Both the position numbers and the translations under genes were made by a program. This document shows, piece by piece, positions 51,633-62,927 of a DNA stretch of 64,000 bases. Numbering within the stretch: position 1 is the stretch's first letter; the number at the start of each line of letters is the position of its first letter. The stretch comes from Streptomyces lasiicapitis (lineage in GTDB: Bacteria > Actinomycetota > Actinomycetes > Streptomycetales > Streptomycetaceae): contig NZ_BMNG01000006.1 of assembly GCF_014646335.1 (NCBI RefSeq), positions 432,136-496,135 of the forward strand. The letters are read 5' to 3'. The notes below the pieces were generated by a model that saw only the letters and a list, made by a program, of their open reading frames with translations, ran no database searches and was not told the DNA's origin.

Positions 51633-52580
51633 TCAGCCGAGCGCGGCTCGCACCGCGTCCTCGATCCCGGGGTGGGCGAAGGAGAACCCCGACTCCGAAA
51701 GCCGTGCGGGAAGCACCCGTTGGCTGCCCAGGACGTCGCCCGCCATCTCGCCGAGGACGACGCGCAGGACCGGCGCGGGAGCGGTGAACACCGTCGGACG
51801 CCGCAGCACGCGGCCCATCGCGGCCGTCACCTCGCGGTTGGTGACCGGCTGCGGCGCGGTCAGGTTGAAGGGCCCCGACAGATCGTCGCGCGCGAGCAGA
51901 TGCCGCATCGCGGCCACCTCGTCGCGCAGCGCGATGAAGCTCCAGTACTGCCGCCCGTTGCCGAGCCGCCCGCCGAGCCCCGCCTTGAAGAGCGGGAACA
52001 TCCGCCCCCAGGCCCCGCCCCCGCGCGCCACGACCAGACCGCTGCGCGTGAACACGGTGCGTACGCCCGCGTCCTGGGCCGCGGCGGCGGCCTGTTCCCA
52101 GTCCACGCACATGGTGGGCAGGAAGCCCTCTCCGGAGGGAGCGGTTTCGTCCACCGCGCGCTGACCGGTGTCTCCGTAGTAGCCGATCGCGCTGGCGTTC
52201 AGGAAGACCCGCGGCGGCTCGTCGAGGGCGGCCACGGCGGCCGCGAGCGTCCTGGTGCCGAGCACCCTGCTGTCCCGCAGTTCGCGCTTGTACGCGTCGT
52301 TCCAGCGGCGGTTCCCGATGCCGGCGCCCGCCAGGTTCACCACGGCGTCGCAGCCCGCGAGCCCGGCGGCGTCCACGTACCCCTCCTTGGGGTCCCAGCG
52401 CACCTCGTCGGGTGCGCGCGGGGCCCGGCGGACGAGGCGGACCACCTCGTAACCGTCGGCGGCGAGCGAGCGCCCCAGAGCCGAGCCGATGAGCCCGGAG
52501 GCGCCCGCCACGGCGACGCGTGGCGGCTTCCCGGGCTCGGCGGGGCGGTCGGGCTGCTCGGGCTGTGCGGGCTGCTCCAT
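51633..52580 (-). CDS. TIGR01777-family epimerase
   Basis: This 315-residue extended SDR has an N-terminal VAVAGASGLIGSALGRSLAA (about residues 22-41), the family signature VVNLAGAGIGNRRWNDAYKRELRDSR (about 82-107), NASAIGYYGDTG with Tyr (about 132-143), and the later WSFIALRDEVAAMRHLL. The family includes proteins linked to cell-division control in other bacteria but lacks a known reaction. The ATG at 52580 is chosen because AGGAT precedes it; another ATG at 52619 is only 23 bp from the divergent gene. Confidence 0.9.
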   Translation of the reverse strand: MEQPAQPEQPDRPAEPGKPPRVAVAGASGLIGSALGRSLAADGYEVVRLVRRAPRAPDEVRWDPKEGYVDAAGLAGCDAVVNLAGAGIGNRRWNDAYKRELRDSRVLGTRTLAAAVAALDEPPRVFLNASAIGYYGDTGQRAVDETAPSGEGFLPTMCVDWEQAAAAAQDAGVRTVFTRSGLVVARGGGAWGRMFPLFKAGLGGRLGNGRQYWSFIALRDEVAAMRHLLARDDLSGPFNLTAPQPVTNREVTAAMGRVLRRPTVFTAPAPVLRVVLGEMAGDVLGSQRVLPARLSESGFSFAHPGIEDAVRAALG

Positions 52581-52642
52581 GGGGCCATCCTGCCGTGAAA
52601 GAGGCGGCTGTGCGGTCATGCGTCCGCCGTACAGTGGCGCCC

Positions 52643-53131
52643 ATGCAGCAGACGTACATACGCACCGCGCGGGCCGACGACGCCGACGTACTGGCGCGCG
52701 TGGACCGCGACAACTGGTCCACCCTGCACTCCGTACAGCCGCGTCCGCAGGCGCCGTACGAGCCGTTCTTCTCCGAACGGTTCGGCCCCCGCGACCACTT
52801 GGTCGCCGAAGTGGACGGGCAAGTCGTCGGCTATATAAGGCTCGGGTTCCCGACCCCGCTCGCCGTGCACGCGCACGTGCGCCAGATCCTGGGGTTCGTC
52901 GTCGCGGACGAGGTGCGCGGCAAGGGCGTGGGGCGGCGGCTGCTCCAGGCCGTGGTGGAGGAGGCACGCCGGCAGGGCGCGCGCCGCATCACGCTGCGGG
53001 TGCTCGGGCACAACACCGCGGCCCGCACGCTCTACGAGTCGGAGGGGTTCGTGACCGAGGGTGTGCTGCCCGGTGAGTTCCTCCTGGACGGCAGGTATGT
53101 GGACGACGTGCTTATGGGGCGCACTCTCTGA
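52643..53131 (+). CDS. GNAT-family N-acetyltransferase
   Basis: This 162-residue acetyltransferase shows the GNAT fold: YIRTARADDADVLARVDRD at the start, motif A with ILGFVVADEVRGKGVGRRLLQA (about residues 83-104, acetyl-CoA pyrophosphate loop RGKGVG), and motif B ITLRVLGHNTAARTLYESEGFV (about 117-138). The acceptor is unknown. It is divergent from the TIGR01777 gene. Confidence 0.92.
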   Translation: MQQTYIRTARADDADVLARVDRDNWSTLHSVQPRPQAPYEPFFSERFGPRDHLVAEVDGQVVGYIRLGFPTPLAVHAHVRQILGFVVADEVRGKGVGRRLLQAVVEEARRQGARRITLRVLGHNTAARTLYESEGFVTEGVLPGEFLLDGRYVDDVLMGRTL

Positions 53132-53215
53132 AGGGGGCGTCTTCTCTGAAGGGGGGCCGTCTCTGAGGGGGGCTTCCTCTGAAGGGGGCGCCTTTCCTGC
53201 CCCTGCTGCCTCTGT
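53130..53215. repeat. Tandem G-rich repeat after the GNAT gene
   Basis: At least four imperfect copies of TCTGAAGGGGGCG with a period of about 20-23 bp start within the GNAT stop region, followed by a C-rich stretch (CCCTGCTGCCTCTGTTGCCC) that could pair with it. No gene is present. Confidence 0.7.
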
Positions 53216-53367
53216 TGCCCCTCCTGAAGCTGACCCCTCCTGCCCCTCCTCGTGCGGCCCTCCGCACACCTGACGGACCGGCCCGGCGTGCGCCCGCCAC
53301 GCGCGCGTAGGAGCGTGGACTCGTTCTCCGGTCCGCCGGGGAACCGGTCCGCCGGGAAGGAGCACCG

Positions 53368-54573
53368 ATGATCAGGGCCGCGGCCAGGCGGCGGGACGTG
53401 GGGGAGGGCGGCTGGCCCCGCCGCGCGCCCACACCGCCCTGGGCACGCTGGCCCGCGCCCCTGCTCCTGGTCACGACGTGCGTCGTCCAACTGCTCACTC
53501 CGAAGACGCTCGACCTCAGCTTCTTCCTCGCCGCCGTGCCACCGCTGGCAGCCCTCGCCTACGGTCCCGCCGCCACGGCCCTCCTGGGCGGCACCGTGCT
53601 ACTGCTGCTGTCCTTGCCGAACTTCGACCTGGGGCACCCCGGGGAGAGCGATACGGCGACCGTCGGCTTCGTGGCGCTGCTCAGCGTGCTCTTCTCCTGG
53701 GTGCGCAGCCGGCGGGACGCTCAGCTCGTCACGGTCCGCACGGTCGCGGAGGCGGCCCAGTTCGCGGTGCTGCCGCCGCTGCCGGAACGCGTGGGTCCGG
53801 TGCGCTGCGCGGGTCTTTACCGGGCGGCGCAGCGCGGCACGCTGGTCGGCGGCGACCTCTTCGACGTACGCCGAGGGCCCTGCGGGGTGCGGGCGCTGGT
53901 GGGGGACGTGCAGGGGCACGGGCTCGCGGCCGTGGGGACCGTCGCGGCGCTGCTCGGCGCCTTCCGGGAGGCGGTCCTCGACCAGGACGACCTCGAAGGC
54001 GTCGCCGCGCGTCTCGACCGGCGCCTCGTCATCGACGCCGGGGAGGCCGACCTGCACCGGCGCCTGGTCATCGACTCCGAAGGCTCAGAAGGCGCGGCAC
54101 CGGGCGAGCCCAGCGAGCTCTTCGCCACCGCCGTGCTCCTGGAGTTCGACGACACGGCCCGTGAGCTGCGCCTCGTCTCGTGCGGCCACCCGCCGCCGCT
54201 GTTGCTGCGCGGCGGCGCGGTCACCGAACTGGAGGTTCCCCCGGGTGCCCCGCTGGGGCTCGGCATCGCAGGGGTGACGCCGCCCGAACCGGTCGTCGTG
54301 GAACTCCGCCCCGATGACTGGCTGCTGACCGTGACCGACGGAGTGACCGAGGCGAGGGACGCCGCCGGGGACTTCTATCCGCTGGCGGAGCGGCTGCCCG
54401 CCCTCTTCGAGGCGGAGCGCGGCGACCCGGCCGCGTTCACGGACGCGATCTGGAGCGACCTGGTCCGCTTCTCCGGAGGGGTGCGGGACGACGTGGCGCT
54501 GCTGGTGTTCGTGGTGGAGGAACGGGAGGCCGGTCCGGCGGCGCCGGGCGGCCTCAGCGCGCCAACAGGCTGA
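53368..54573 (+). CDS. Membrane SpoIIE-type protein phosphatase
   Basis: This 401-residue protein has an N-terminal membrane domain of three or so hydrophobic segments (LLLVTTCVVQLL; LSFFLAAVPPLAALAYG; TVGFVALLSVLFSW, about residues 32-112). A cytoplasmic PP2C/SpoIIE phosphatase follows (about 135-385, VGGDLFDVRRGPCGVRALVGDVQGHG, LFATAVLLEFDD, SCGHPPPLLL, DDVALLVFVVEE). It probably controls an anti-anti-sigma switch; no such partner gene is adjacent. The ATG follows GGGAAGGAGCACCG. Its 3' end overlaps the convergent TetR gene by 20 bp. Confidence 0.92.
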   Translation: MIRAAARRRDVGEGGWPRRAPTPPWARWPAPLLLVTTCVVQLLTPKTLDLSFFLAAVPPLAALAYGPAATALLGGTVLLLLSLPNFDLGHPGESDTATVGFVALLSVLFSWVRSRRDAQLVTVRTVAEAAQFAVLPPLPERVGPVRCAGLYRAAQRGTLVGGDLFDVRRGPCGVRALVGDVQGHGLAAVGTVAALLGAFREAVLDQDDLEGVAARLDRRLVIDAGEADLHRRLVIDSEGSEGAAPGEPSELFATAVLLEFDDTARELRLVSCGHPPPLLLRGGAVTELEVPPGAPLGLGIAGVTPPEPVVVELRPDDWLLTVTDGVTEARDAAGDFYPLAERLPALFEAERGDPAAFTDAIWSDLVRFSGGVRDDVALLVFVVEEREAGPAAPGGLSAPTG

Positions 54574-55210
54574 GCCCGCCGGTCAGTTCGCGCAGGCAGC
54601 GGACCGCGAGCTCGGCGGGGGAGCGCGGACCGCTGGGCGGGTCGTCCGTGGCCGCCCAGGTCTCCAGGGCGATGCGGATGGCGTCGGTGGCGGCCGCGGC
54701 GGCGAGCCGCACCTCCAGCTCGTCCGCGCCGTCGCCCGCGAGCCTGGCGAGCACGGGCACCAACTGCTCCTCGGACTCCTGGTTCACCCGGTACCAGACC
54801 GCGCGCAGGGCCGGGTCGTCCTGTGCGGCGCGCAGCAGGCCGCGGGTCCACTCGAGGGACTCGTCCGCCCGCGTGTCCACCGGCGTGAGGGCCTCGGCGA
54901 TGGACCGCTCCAGGGCGGTGGGCACCTCGGCGTCCAGGTCCGCGAGCCGCGCCCGCCATGCCGCGGCGCCCCCGGCCAGGAGCGGGCCGACGGCGTCCTG
55001 CTTGTTGCGGAAGTAGCGGTAGAAGGTGCGCAGCGCCACCCCGGCCCGGTGCGCGATCTCCTCGGCCGTGGTGCCGTCCGGGCCGCGCTCGGCGAACAGC
55101 TCGGCGGCGGCGCGGGCGATGTCGAGCTGCGTGGCCGCCTTGCGGCGCTCGGTCAGTGAGGGGCGGGCAGGCTGCGGCGCTCGCGTGGGCTGCGACGGTT
55201 GGGTGCTCAC
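54554..55210 (-). CDS. TetR-family regulator
   Basis: This 218-residue regulator has a Pro/Gln-rich first 17 residues and a TetR helix-turn-helix (about residues 25-70, TAEEIAHRAGVALRTFYRYFRNKQDAV). The helical C-terminal domain fits the MftR-like group. It is divergent from an SDR gene across 167 bp that holds two small palindromes, so it probably represses that gene and itself. The ligand is likely the SDR substrate or a related compound, which is inference. Confidence 0.92.
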   Translation of the reverse strand: MSTQPSQPTRAPQPARPSLTERRKAATQLDIARAAAELFAERGPDGTTAEEIAHRAGVALRTFYRYFRNKQDAVGPLLAGGAAAWRARLADLDAEVPTALERSIAEALTPVDTRADESLEWTRGLLRAAQDDPALRAVWYRVNQESEEQLVPVLARLAGDGADELEVRLAAAAATDAIRIALETWAATDDPPSGPRSPAELAVRCLRELTGGLSLLAR

Positions 55211-55238
55211 GTTCGAAGCCTACGCGCGACGATCCGAG

Positions 55239-55250
55239 AATTCATGAATT
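55239..55250. promoter_or_regulatory. Palindrome AATTCATGAATT between TetR and SDR genes
   Basis: A perfect 12-bp palindrome, AT-rich in a GC-rich genome, lies 29 bp upstream of the TetR start. A second inverted repeat TGGCA-n5-TGCCA follows at 55258-55272. Both are candidate operators of the TetR protein. Confidence 0.5.
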
Positions 55251-55377
55251 GACGGTATGGCAAAACGTGCCACGAGGGCGTACATTGAAATCAGAGCGAA
55301 CGCATCGGACCCGTGAGGGGCCCGGCTGCCCGCCGCTGAACCCCTGTGCTGCTGAGCTGCTGATCGGAGAGAGACCC

Positions 55378-56169
55378 ATGAACCTCACGCGCTACGCCGA
55401 CCGCCGCGCCCTCGTCACCGGCGGCGGCTCGGGCATCGGACAGGCCACCGTGCTGCGCCTGCTCGCCGAGGGCGGCACGGTCGTGGCCGCCGACGTCAGC
55501 GAGGCGGGCCTGAAGGACACCGAGCAGAAGGCGGGCGCCGCCGCGGACCGCCTGACGACGCTGGTGGTGGATGTCGCGGACGAGACATCGGTGCGCACCG
55601 GCGTCGCCGCCGCCGTCACCGCGCTCGGCGGCCTGGACGTGCTGGTCAACGCGGCCGGCGTGCTGCGCTCCTCGCACACCCACGAGACGAGCCTCGACGC
55701 CTTCGAGCAGGTGCTGCGGATCAACCTGACCGGCACGTTCCTGATGATCCGCGAGTCCGTCCCGGCCCTGCTCCGCGGCAAGGACGCCGCCGTCGTCAAC
55801 TTCAGCTCCACCTCGGCGGCGTTCGCCCATCCGTACATGGCGGCGTACGCGGCCAGCAAGGGCGGAATCCAGTCCATGACCCACGCCCTCGCGAGCGAGT
55901 ACGCGAAGCGGGGCATCCGCTTCACCGCCGTCCAGCCCGGCTCCATATCCAGTGGCATGACGGACGGCAGCGGCGCCAGCGGGCGGAGCCGGGGCCCCGG
56001 CCTGCCCGAGGACGCGGACCTGAGCCTGTTCACGAAGCTGGCCCCGGCCATCGGGCAGGGCTTCGCGGGACCGGAGACGGTGGCATCGGTCGTCGCGATG
56101 CTGGCCAGTGAGGACGGCGGGTTCATCACGGGGACGGAGATACGGGTGGACGGCGGCACCCACTTCTGA
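55378..56169 (+). CDS. Short-chain dehydrogenase/reductase
   Basis: This 263-residue classical SDR has the cofactor motif ALVTGGGSGIGQATV (about residues 11-25), NAAG (about 91), catalytic Ser in VNFSSTSAAF and YAASK (Tyr-x-x-x-Lys, about 158-162). The C-terminus ITGTEIRVDGGTHF is typical. The substrate is unknown. The start ATG follows CGGAGAGAGACCC. It is probably controlled by the divergent TetR protein. Confidence 0.93.
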   Translation: MNLTRYADRRALVTGGGSGIGQATVLRLLAEGGTVVAADVSEAGLKDTEQKAGAAADRLTTLVVDVADETSVRTGVAAAVTALGGLDVLVNAAGVLRSSHTHETSLDAFEQVLRINLTGTFLMIRESVPALLRGKDAAVVNFSSTSAAFAHPYMAAYAASKGGIQSMTHALASEYAKRGIRFTAVQPGSISSGMTDGSGASGRSRGPGLPEDADLSLFTKLAPAIGQGFAGPETVASVVAMLASEDGGFITGTEIRVDGGTHF

Positions 56170-56245
56170 GGTCCGCCGCGGGTTCCGGCCGAGCCTGCCT
56201 GCCCCGGTATGAGGCGGCCCTGATCGGCGCCCTGCCCGGGTAGGG

Positions 56246-56767
56246 TCAGCGTGCCGCGAAGCGCTCCCAGAGTTTGGGGTAGCGCTCCGCGAGGACGCGG
56301 TCGTCCTCGAAGTCGAGGGAGGTGCCCTCGGGCTCGGGCGGGGCGGGCGCGATGCCGAGGTCGGGGGCGACGGTGCCGGTCATCCGCTCGTAGGCCTCGT
56401 CGGCGGCGTAGCCCAGCTCCTCGCCGTCGCCGTCGATCTCGTCGTCGAAGTCGTCGAGGAGGTCGGCCAGCGAATCCGGGTCGTGCACGGCGCCTTCGAA
56501 GACCTCCCTGCCCTGTCCGATCAGCCAGCACCGGAAATAGTCGAAGGCGTCGTCGCTCGCCCCGTCCAGGAGGATCCAGGCGGCGCCCCACACGTCCCAG
56601 CGGTAGGCGCGGTTGTAGCGGGCCTCGAAGTGCCGCGCGAAGTCCAGGACGGAGTCCGGGTCGTACTCCAGCAGCCTGTCGATCACCAGCTCGGCCTGGT
56701 CCTCGGGGTCGCCCTCGGCGGCCTCGCGGGTGCTGTCCACGATCTCCCAGAACTCCGTCTCGTCCAT
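56246..56767 (-). CDS. DUF4240 protein
   Basis: This 173-residue acidic protein has the DUF4240 N-terminus MDETEFWEIVDSTREAA and the family segments YNRAYRWDVWGAAWILLDGASDDAFDYFRCWLIGQGREVF (about residues 51-90). Members are cytoplasmic and small and their function is unknown, though some belong to immunity-like gene sets. No toxin gene is adjacent here. The ATG at 56767 gives the conserved start; the ribosome site is weak. Confidence 0.9.
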   Translation of the reverse strand: MDETEFWEIVDSTREAAEGDPEDQAELVIDRLLEYDPDSVLDFARHFEARYNRAYRWDVWGAAWILLDGASDDAFDYFRCWLIGQGREVFEGAVHDPDSLADLLDDFDDEIDGDGEELGYAADEAYERMTGTVAPDLGIAPAPPEPEGTSLDFEDDRVLAERYPKLWERFAAR

Positions 56768-56900
56768 CACGGGTCAAGCATCGGTCCTGGGGCGTGGGGG
56801 CGCACGCGGAGTGCGCCGGAATGCTGCTGTGTCGTTATGCGTGCACATGCCCGTGGAAAGACCGACAGAAGATGTCGGCATTCGCTGCGAGGCTCCACGC

Positions 56901-57986
56901 ATGGAGAAGACGGAGCGGTCGGGCACGGAGAACACACAGCCGTCGGCCGGGCGGCACGGCGGAGTGGAGACGGAAGTGGCGACGGAAAAGACGGACAAGA
57001 AGGCGGCGGCGGAGACGGCAGGGGAGACCGGGACGGCCGGGCAGGCGGCGGCGGGTGGCGGCCTGGTGGGGAAGGTCGCGCTGGTGGCGGGGGCCACGCG
57101 CGGGGCCGGGCGGGCCATGGCGGTGGAGCTGGGCCGCGCCGGGGCGACCGTGTATGTGACGGGGCGGACGACGCGGGCGCACACGAGCGAGGTGGGCCGG
57201 ACCAAGGAGACCATCGAGGGCACGGCGGAACTCGTGGGCGCCGCCGGTACGGAGGCGGGCACGGGCGGCACGGGGATCGCGGTGCCGACCGACCACCTCG
57301 ACCCCGAGCAGGTACAGGCACTCGTGGAGCGGATCGAGCGGGAGCAGGGCCGCCTCGACATCCTCGTGAACGACATCTGGGGAGGTGACGTGCATGTCGA
57401 GTGGGACAAGAAGATGTGGGAGCACGACCTGGACAAGGGCCTCAGGATCCTCCGCCTGGGCATGGAGACGCATATCGTCACCAGCCGCTTCGCGCTGCCG
57501 CTGCTGGTCCGCAACCCCGGCGGCCTCGTCGTCGAGGTGACCGACGGCACCGAGGAGTACAACCGGCGCTACCGCAAGCCGTTCTACTACGACCTGGCGA
57601 AGGCGGCCCCACTGCGGATGGCCCGCGCGCTCGCGGAGGAGCTGGAGGGGTACGACTGCACGGCGCTGTGCCTCACACCGGGATGGCTGCGCTCCGAGGC
57701 GATGCTCGACACATACTTCAAGGTCACCGAGGACGACTGGATGGCGGGCACCAAGCAGAACCCGCACTTCGCGATCTCCGAGACGCCGACGTTCGTGGGC
57801 CGGGCGCTGGTCGCGCTGGCCTCGGACCCCGAGGTGGCGCGGTGGAACGGCGCGTCCCTGTCCAGCGGCGGCCTGGCCAAGGAGTACGGCTTCACGGACG
57901 TGGACGGCTCGGCGCCGGACGCGTGGCGGTACATCACGGAGGTGGACCAGGAGAGCAAGGAGGCGGACGTGACGGGCTACCGGTAG
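56901..57986 (+). CDS. SDR-family oxidoreductase (DHRS1-like)
   Basis: This 361-residue protein begins with a 55-residue Glu/Lys/Thr/Ala-rich extension of simple composition. An SDR domain (from VGKVALVAGATRGAGRAMAVELGR, about residues 57-80) follows, with DILVNDIWGG (NxxG replaced by Asn-Asp) and the YDLAK form of the Tyr-x-x-x-Lys site. It looks like the DHRS1-type group. The substrate is unknown. The ATG at 56901 has GAGG eight bases before it; ATG 56847 is the alternative. A hairpin follows the stop. Confidence 0.88.
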   Translation: MEKTERSGTENTQPSAGRHGGVETEVATEKTDKKAAAETAGETGTAGQAAAGGGLVGKVALVAGATRGAGRAMAVELGRAGATVYVTGRTTRAHTSEVGRTKETIEGTAELVGAAGTEAGTGGTGIAVPTDHLDPEQVQALVERIEREQGRLDILVNDIWGGDVHVEWDKKMWEHDLDKGLRILRLGMETHIVTSRFALPLLVRNPGGLVVEVTDGTEEYNRRYRKPFYYDLAKAAPLRMARALAEELEGYDCTALCLTPGWLRSEAMLDTYFKVTEDDWMAGTKQNPHFAISETPTFVGRALVALASDPEVARWNGASLSSGGLAKEYGFTDVDGSAPDAWRYITEVDQESKEADVTGYR

Positions 57987-57992
57987 AGCGGC

Positions 57993-58017
57993 GGGGCGCC
58001 GGCGTGACCGGCGCCCC
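57993..58017. terminator. Hairpin between convergent genes
   Basis: Perfect 10-bp arms (GGGGCGCCGG and CCGGCGCCCC) around a five-base loop lie in the 34-bp gap between the SDR and WYL genes and probably serve both. Confidence 0.8.
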
Positions 58018-58020
58018 GGA

Positions 58021-58992
58021 TCAGCGGTAGAGCGCGGCCATCCGGGACGCCGTGGCCGCGAGGCGGTCGCGCAGCTCCTGCGGCTCCAGGACCTCGACCT
58101 CGGGGCCGAGGAGGAGGAGTTGGGAGTACGCGACGACGGTGGACTCGACGGGCAGGGTGACGGTGACCCGGCCCTGGTCGTCGGGTTCGGCGTCCGCGAG
58201 GACCTCGCGGGCGGCGGCGCGGTCGGTGACGTAGGGGAGTTGTCGGGCGCCGTCCGGGGACAGGCGGAGGACGGCCTTCTCGCGCAGGATGGCGCGGGCG
58301 AACTGGGCGGCGCGCTCCTCCCAGAAGGCGGGGAGGTCGAACTCCTCGTCGCGTACGAAGCGGTCGGTGGCGGCGGGTTCGACGGAGGTGAAGCGGTCGA
58401 TGCGGTAGACGCGGTGGGAGCCGGAGTCCGGGACGCGGGCGCACAGGTACCAGACGCCTGCCTTCAGGACGAGGCCGTAGGGCTCCAGTTCGCGCTCCAC
58501 CTCGGAGTCCTGACGCCGGTAGCGGGCCACCATGGGGCGGTCGTCCCACACGGCGTCGGCGACGGCGGGCAGCAGGGCCGGGGCCGGGGTCTCCTTGAAC
58601 CAGCCCGGGGCGTCGAGGTGGAAGCGCTGGGAGGCGTTCTGGGAGGCGTCGCTCAGGGACGGGAGCAGGGCGGCGGAGACCTTCAGGCGGGCGGCGGACG
58701 CGGCGTCCTCCAGGCCCATCTCCCGCAGGGCGCCCGGGACTCCGGACAGGAACAGGGCCTCGGCCTCGCTGCGGGCCAGCCCCGTGAGACGGGTCCGGTA
58801 TCCCCCGATGAGGCGGTAGCCGCCCGTCCGGCCCCGGTCCGCGTACACGGGCACACCCGCCTCGGACAGGGCCTGGGCGTCCCGCGTGATGGTGCGCTCC
58901 GAGACCTCGAGCTCCTCCGCGAGCTCGGCCGCGGTCATGGAGGCCCGAGCCTGAAGCAGGAGCACCATCTTGATGAGCCGGGCAGCGCGCAT
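58021..58992 (-). CDS. HTH/WYL-domain regulator
   Basis: This 323-residue regulator has an N-terminal DeoR-type helix-turn-helix (about residues 1-55, AARLIKMVLLLQARASMTAA, ELEVSERTITRDAQAL). A WYL domain (about 140-220, with LEPYGLVLKAGVWYLCARVPD) and a WCX C-terminal extension follow. WYL domains often bind nucleic acid or nucleotide ligands. The ATG at 58992 is selected because the conserved helix starts there and GGGAAC precedes it. Targets are unknown. Confidence 0.92.
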   Translation of the reverse strand: MRAARLIKMVLLLQARASMTAAELAEELEVSERTITRDAQALSEAGVPVYADRGRTGGYRLIGGYRTRLTGLARSEAEALFLSGVPGALREMGLEDAASAARLKVSAALLPSLSDASQNASQRFHLDAPGWFKETPAPALLPAVADAVWDDRPMVARYRRQDSEVERELEPYGLVLKAGVWYLCARVPDSGSHRVYRIDRFTSVEPAATDRFVRDEEFDLPAFWEERAAQFARAILREKAVLRLSPDGARQLPYVTDRAAAREVLADAEPDDQGRVTVTLPVESTVVAYSQLLLLGPEVEVLEPQELRDRLAATASRMAALYR

Positions 58993-59061
58993 GTTCCCAT
59001 GATGCCGCGCGCCGTCACCCGACGGTGCCCGGCACCGGGGCCGGCGTACGGGCAACGCAAA

Positions 59062-59094
59062 GGTGGGGTCCCGTCACCCCGACGGGACCCCACC
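59062..59094. terminator. aceE terminator hairpin
   Basis: Arms of 14 bases (GGTGGGGTCCCGTC at 59062-59075 and its complement at 59081-59094) around a five-base loop lie 40 bp beyond the aceE stop. Confidence 0.85.
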
Positions 59095-59134
59095 CTGCGT
59101 ACAGAGCCGGAGGCTAACCCCGGCCCAGCAGGCC

Positions 59135-61828
<2,694 letters not shown>

Positions 61829-62185
61829 GACGCCGCCTTCCTGAGTCGGACGGGGTTCCCGTGCCCGTGTCGGGCGGGGTCCCTAAACGGAAAGGGTCGG
61901 GGGTGCCCTTGGTCTTTGGCAGGACAGGGCGAGGGCCCTGGTGAGGGCCCGCCGTCGACTGTAAGCCCGCGATCGATGATCGATCAAAGTCTTGAAGGGA
62001 AAACTTCCCCAGATCGACAAAAGTGGGCACAGGGTGCCGCGCCAAAAGGCACGGAGTGCCTTCAAATCGAAGGATTTACGCAGGTGGGGCGACGTATGAG
62101 CACAGTGATCGGAGAATGAGCGCGACCGCCCCCACCGCCGCCACCGCGACTGCCCCCACCGCCACCGCGACCGCCGCCACACGCC
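61829..62185. promoter_or_regulatory. aceE upstream region with a palindrome
   Basis: A 357-bp gap with no plausible gene. It includes GATCGAT-g-ATCGATC at 61971-61985, a 15-bp inverted repeat with a single central base, placed about 150 bp upstream of aceE, and short hairpins such as GGCAC-n3-GTGCC near 62049. The palindrome is a candidate regulator site. Confidence 0.5.
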
Positions 62186-62809
62186 TCACGCCCGCGGCGC
62201 GCACCCCAGCACATGCGCCTTCACCAGCTCCGCGATCGCCGGATCCCGTCGGCGGAACGCCGAGACGAGCGCCTCGTGCTCCTCCGCGTACGACTGCTGC
62301 ACCGTGCCCAGCCAGCGGATGGAAAGCGCGGTGAAGACCTCGATGCCGAGCCCCTCCCAGGTGTGCAGGAGCACGGAGTTGTGCGCGGCCCGCACCAGCT
62401 CGCGGTGGAAGCCGACGGTGTGCCGCACCTGGCCGGTGCCGTCGGAGGCCCTGTCGGCCTCGTACAGCGCCGCGACATGGGGTTCGAGGGCCGAGCAGTC
62501 GTCGGCGAGCCGCTCGGCCGCCAGCTCGGCGGCGATGGCCTCCAGACCGGCCCGGACGGGGTAGCTCTCCTCCAGATCGGCGGCCGTCAAGTTCCGCACC
62601 CGGACGCCCTTGTTGGGCGCGGACTCGATGAGGCGCAGGGACTCCAGCTCCCGCAGCGCCTCCCGCACCGGCGTCTGGCTGACCTCCAGCTCGACGGCGA
62701 TCCTGCGCTCCACGATCCGCTCGCCCGGCTTCCAGCGCCCGCTCACGATGCCTTCCACGATGTGCTCGCGAATCTGTTCGCGCAGCGAGTGAACGACGGG
62801 CGCGGTCAT
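62186..62809 (-). CDS. GntR/FCD-family regulator
   Basis: This 207-residue regulator has an N-terminal GntR winged helix (about residues 8-70, LREQIREHIVEGIVSGRWKPGE then VSQTPVREALRELESLRLIE) and an FCD effector domain with the metal/ligand His positions in RHTVGFHRELVRAAHNSVLL. FCD proteins bind organic acids. Its place between aceE and the E2 gene, all in one direction, makes it a candidate pyruvate- or organic-acid-responsive regulator of the dehydrogenase genes, which is inference. Confidence 0.92.
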   Translation of the reverse strand: MTAPVVHSLREQIREHIVEGIVSGRWKPGERIVERRIAVELEVSQTPVREALRELESLRLIESAPNKGVRVRNLTAADLEESYPVRAGLEAIAAELAAERLADDCSALEPHVAALYEADRASDGTGQVRHTVGFHRELVRAAHNSVLLHTWEGLGIEVFTALSIRWLGTVQQSYAEEHEALVSAFRRRDPAIAELVKAHVLGCAPRA

Positions 62810-62854
62810 GAGGGCTCCTAATCACAGGACAACGACCACTAGACAATACGGCTG

Positions 62855-62886
62855 CGCCCCCGCCCGGAAACCTCCGGACGGGGGCG
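62855..62886. terminator. Terminator of the E2 gene
   Basis: Arms of 13 bases (62855-62867, CGCCCCCG then CCGG, and 62874-62886) pair with one mismatch around a six-base loop, about 40 bp beyond the E2 stop. Confidence 0.75.
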
Positions 62887-62927
62887 TACTCGCTGATGAG
62901 ACGAGTGTTACAGCCGTATGCGGGCGA

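Noticed and set aside
62023..62334. Thr/Ala/Pro-rich plus-strand frame near the GntR gene
   Set aside because: It is mostly antisense to the GntR gene and its repeats come from a CCACCG-type low-complexity run.
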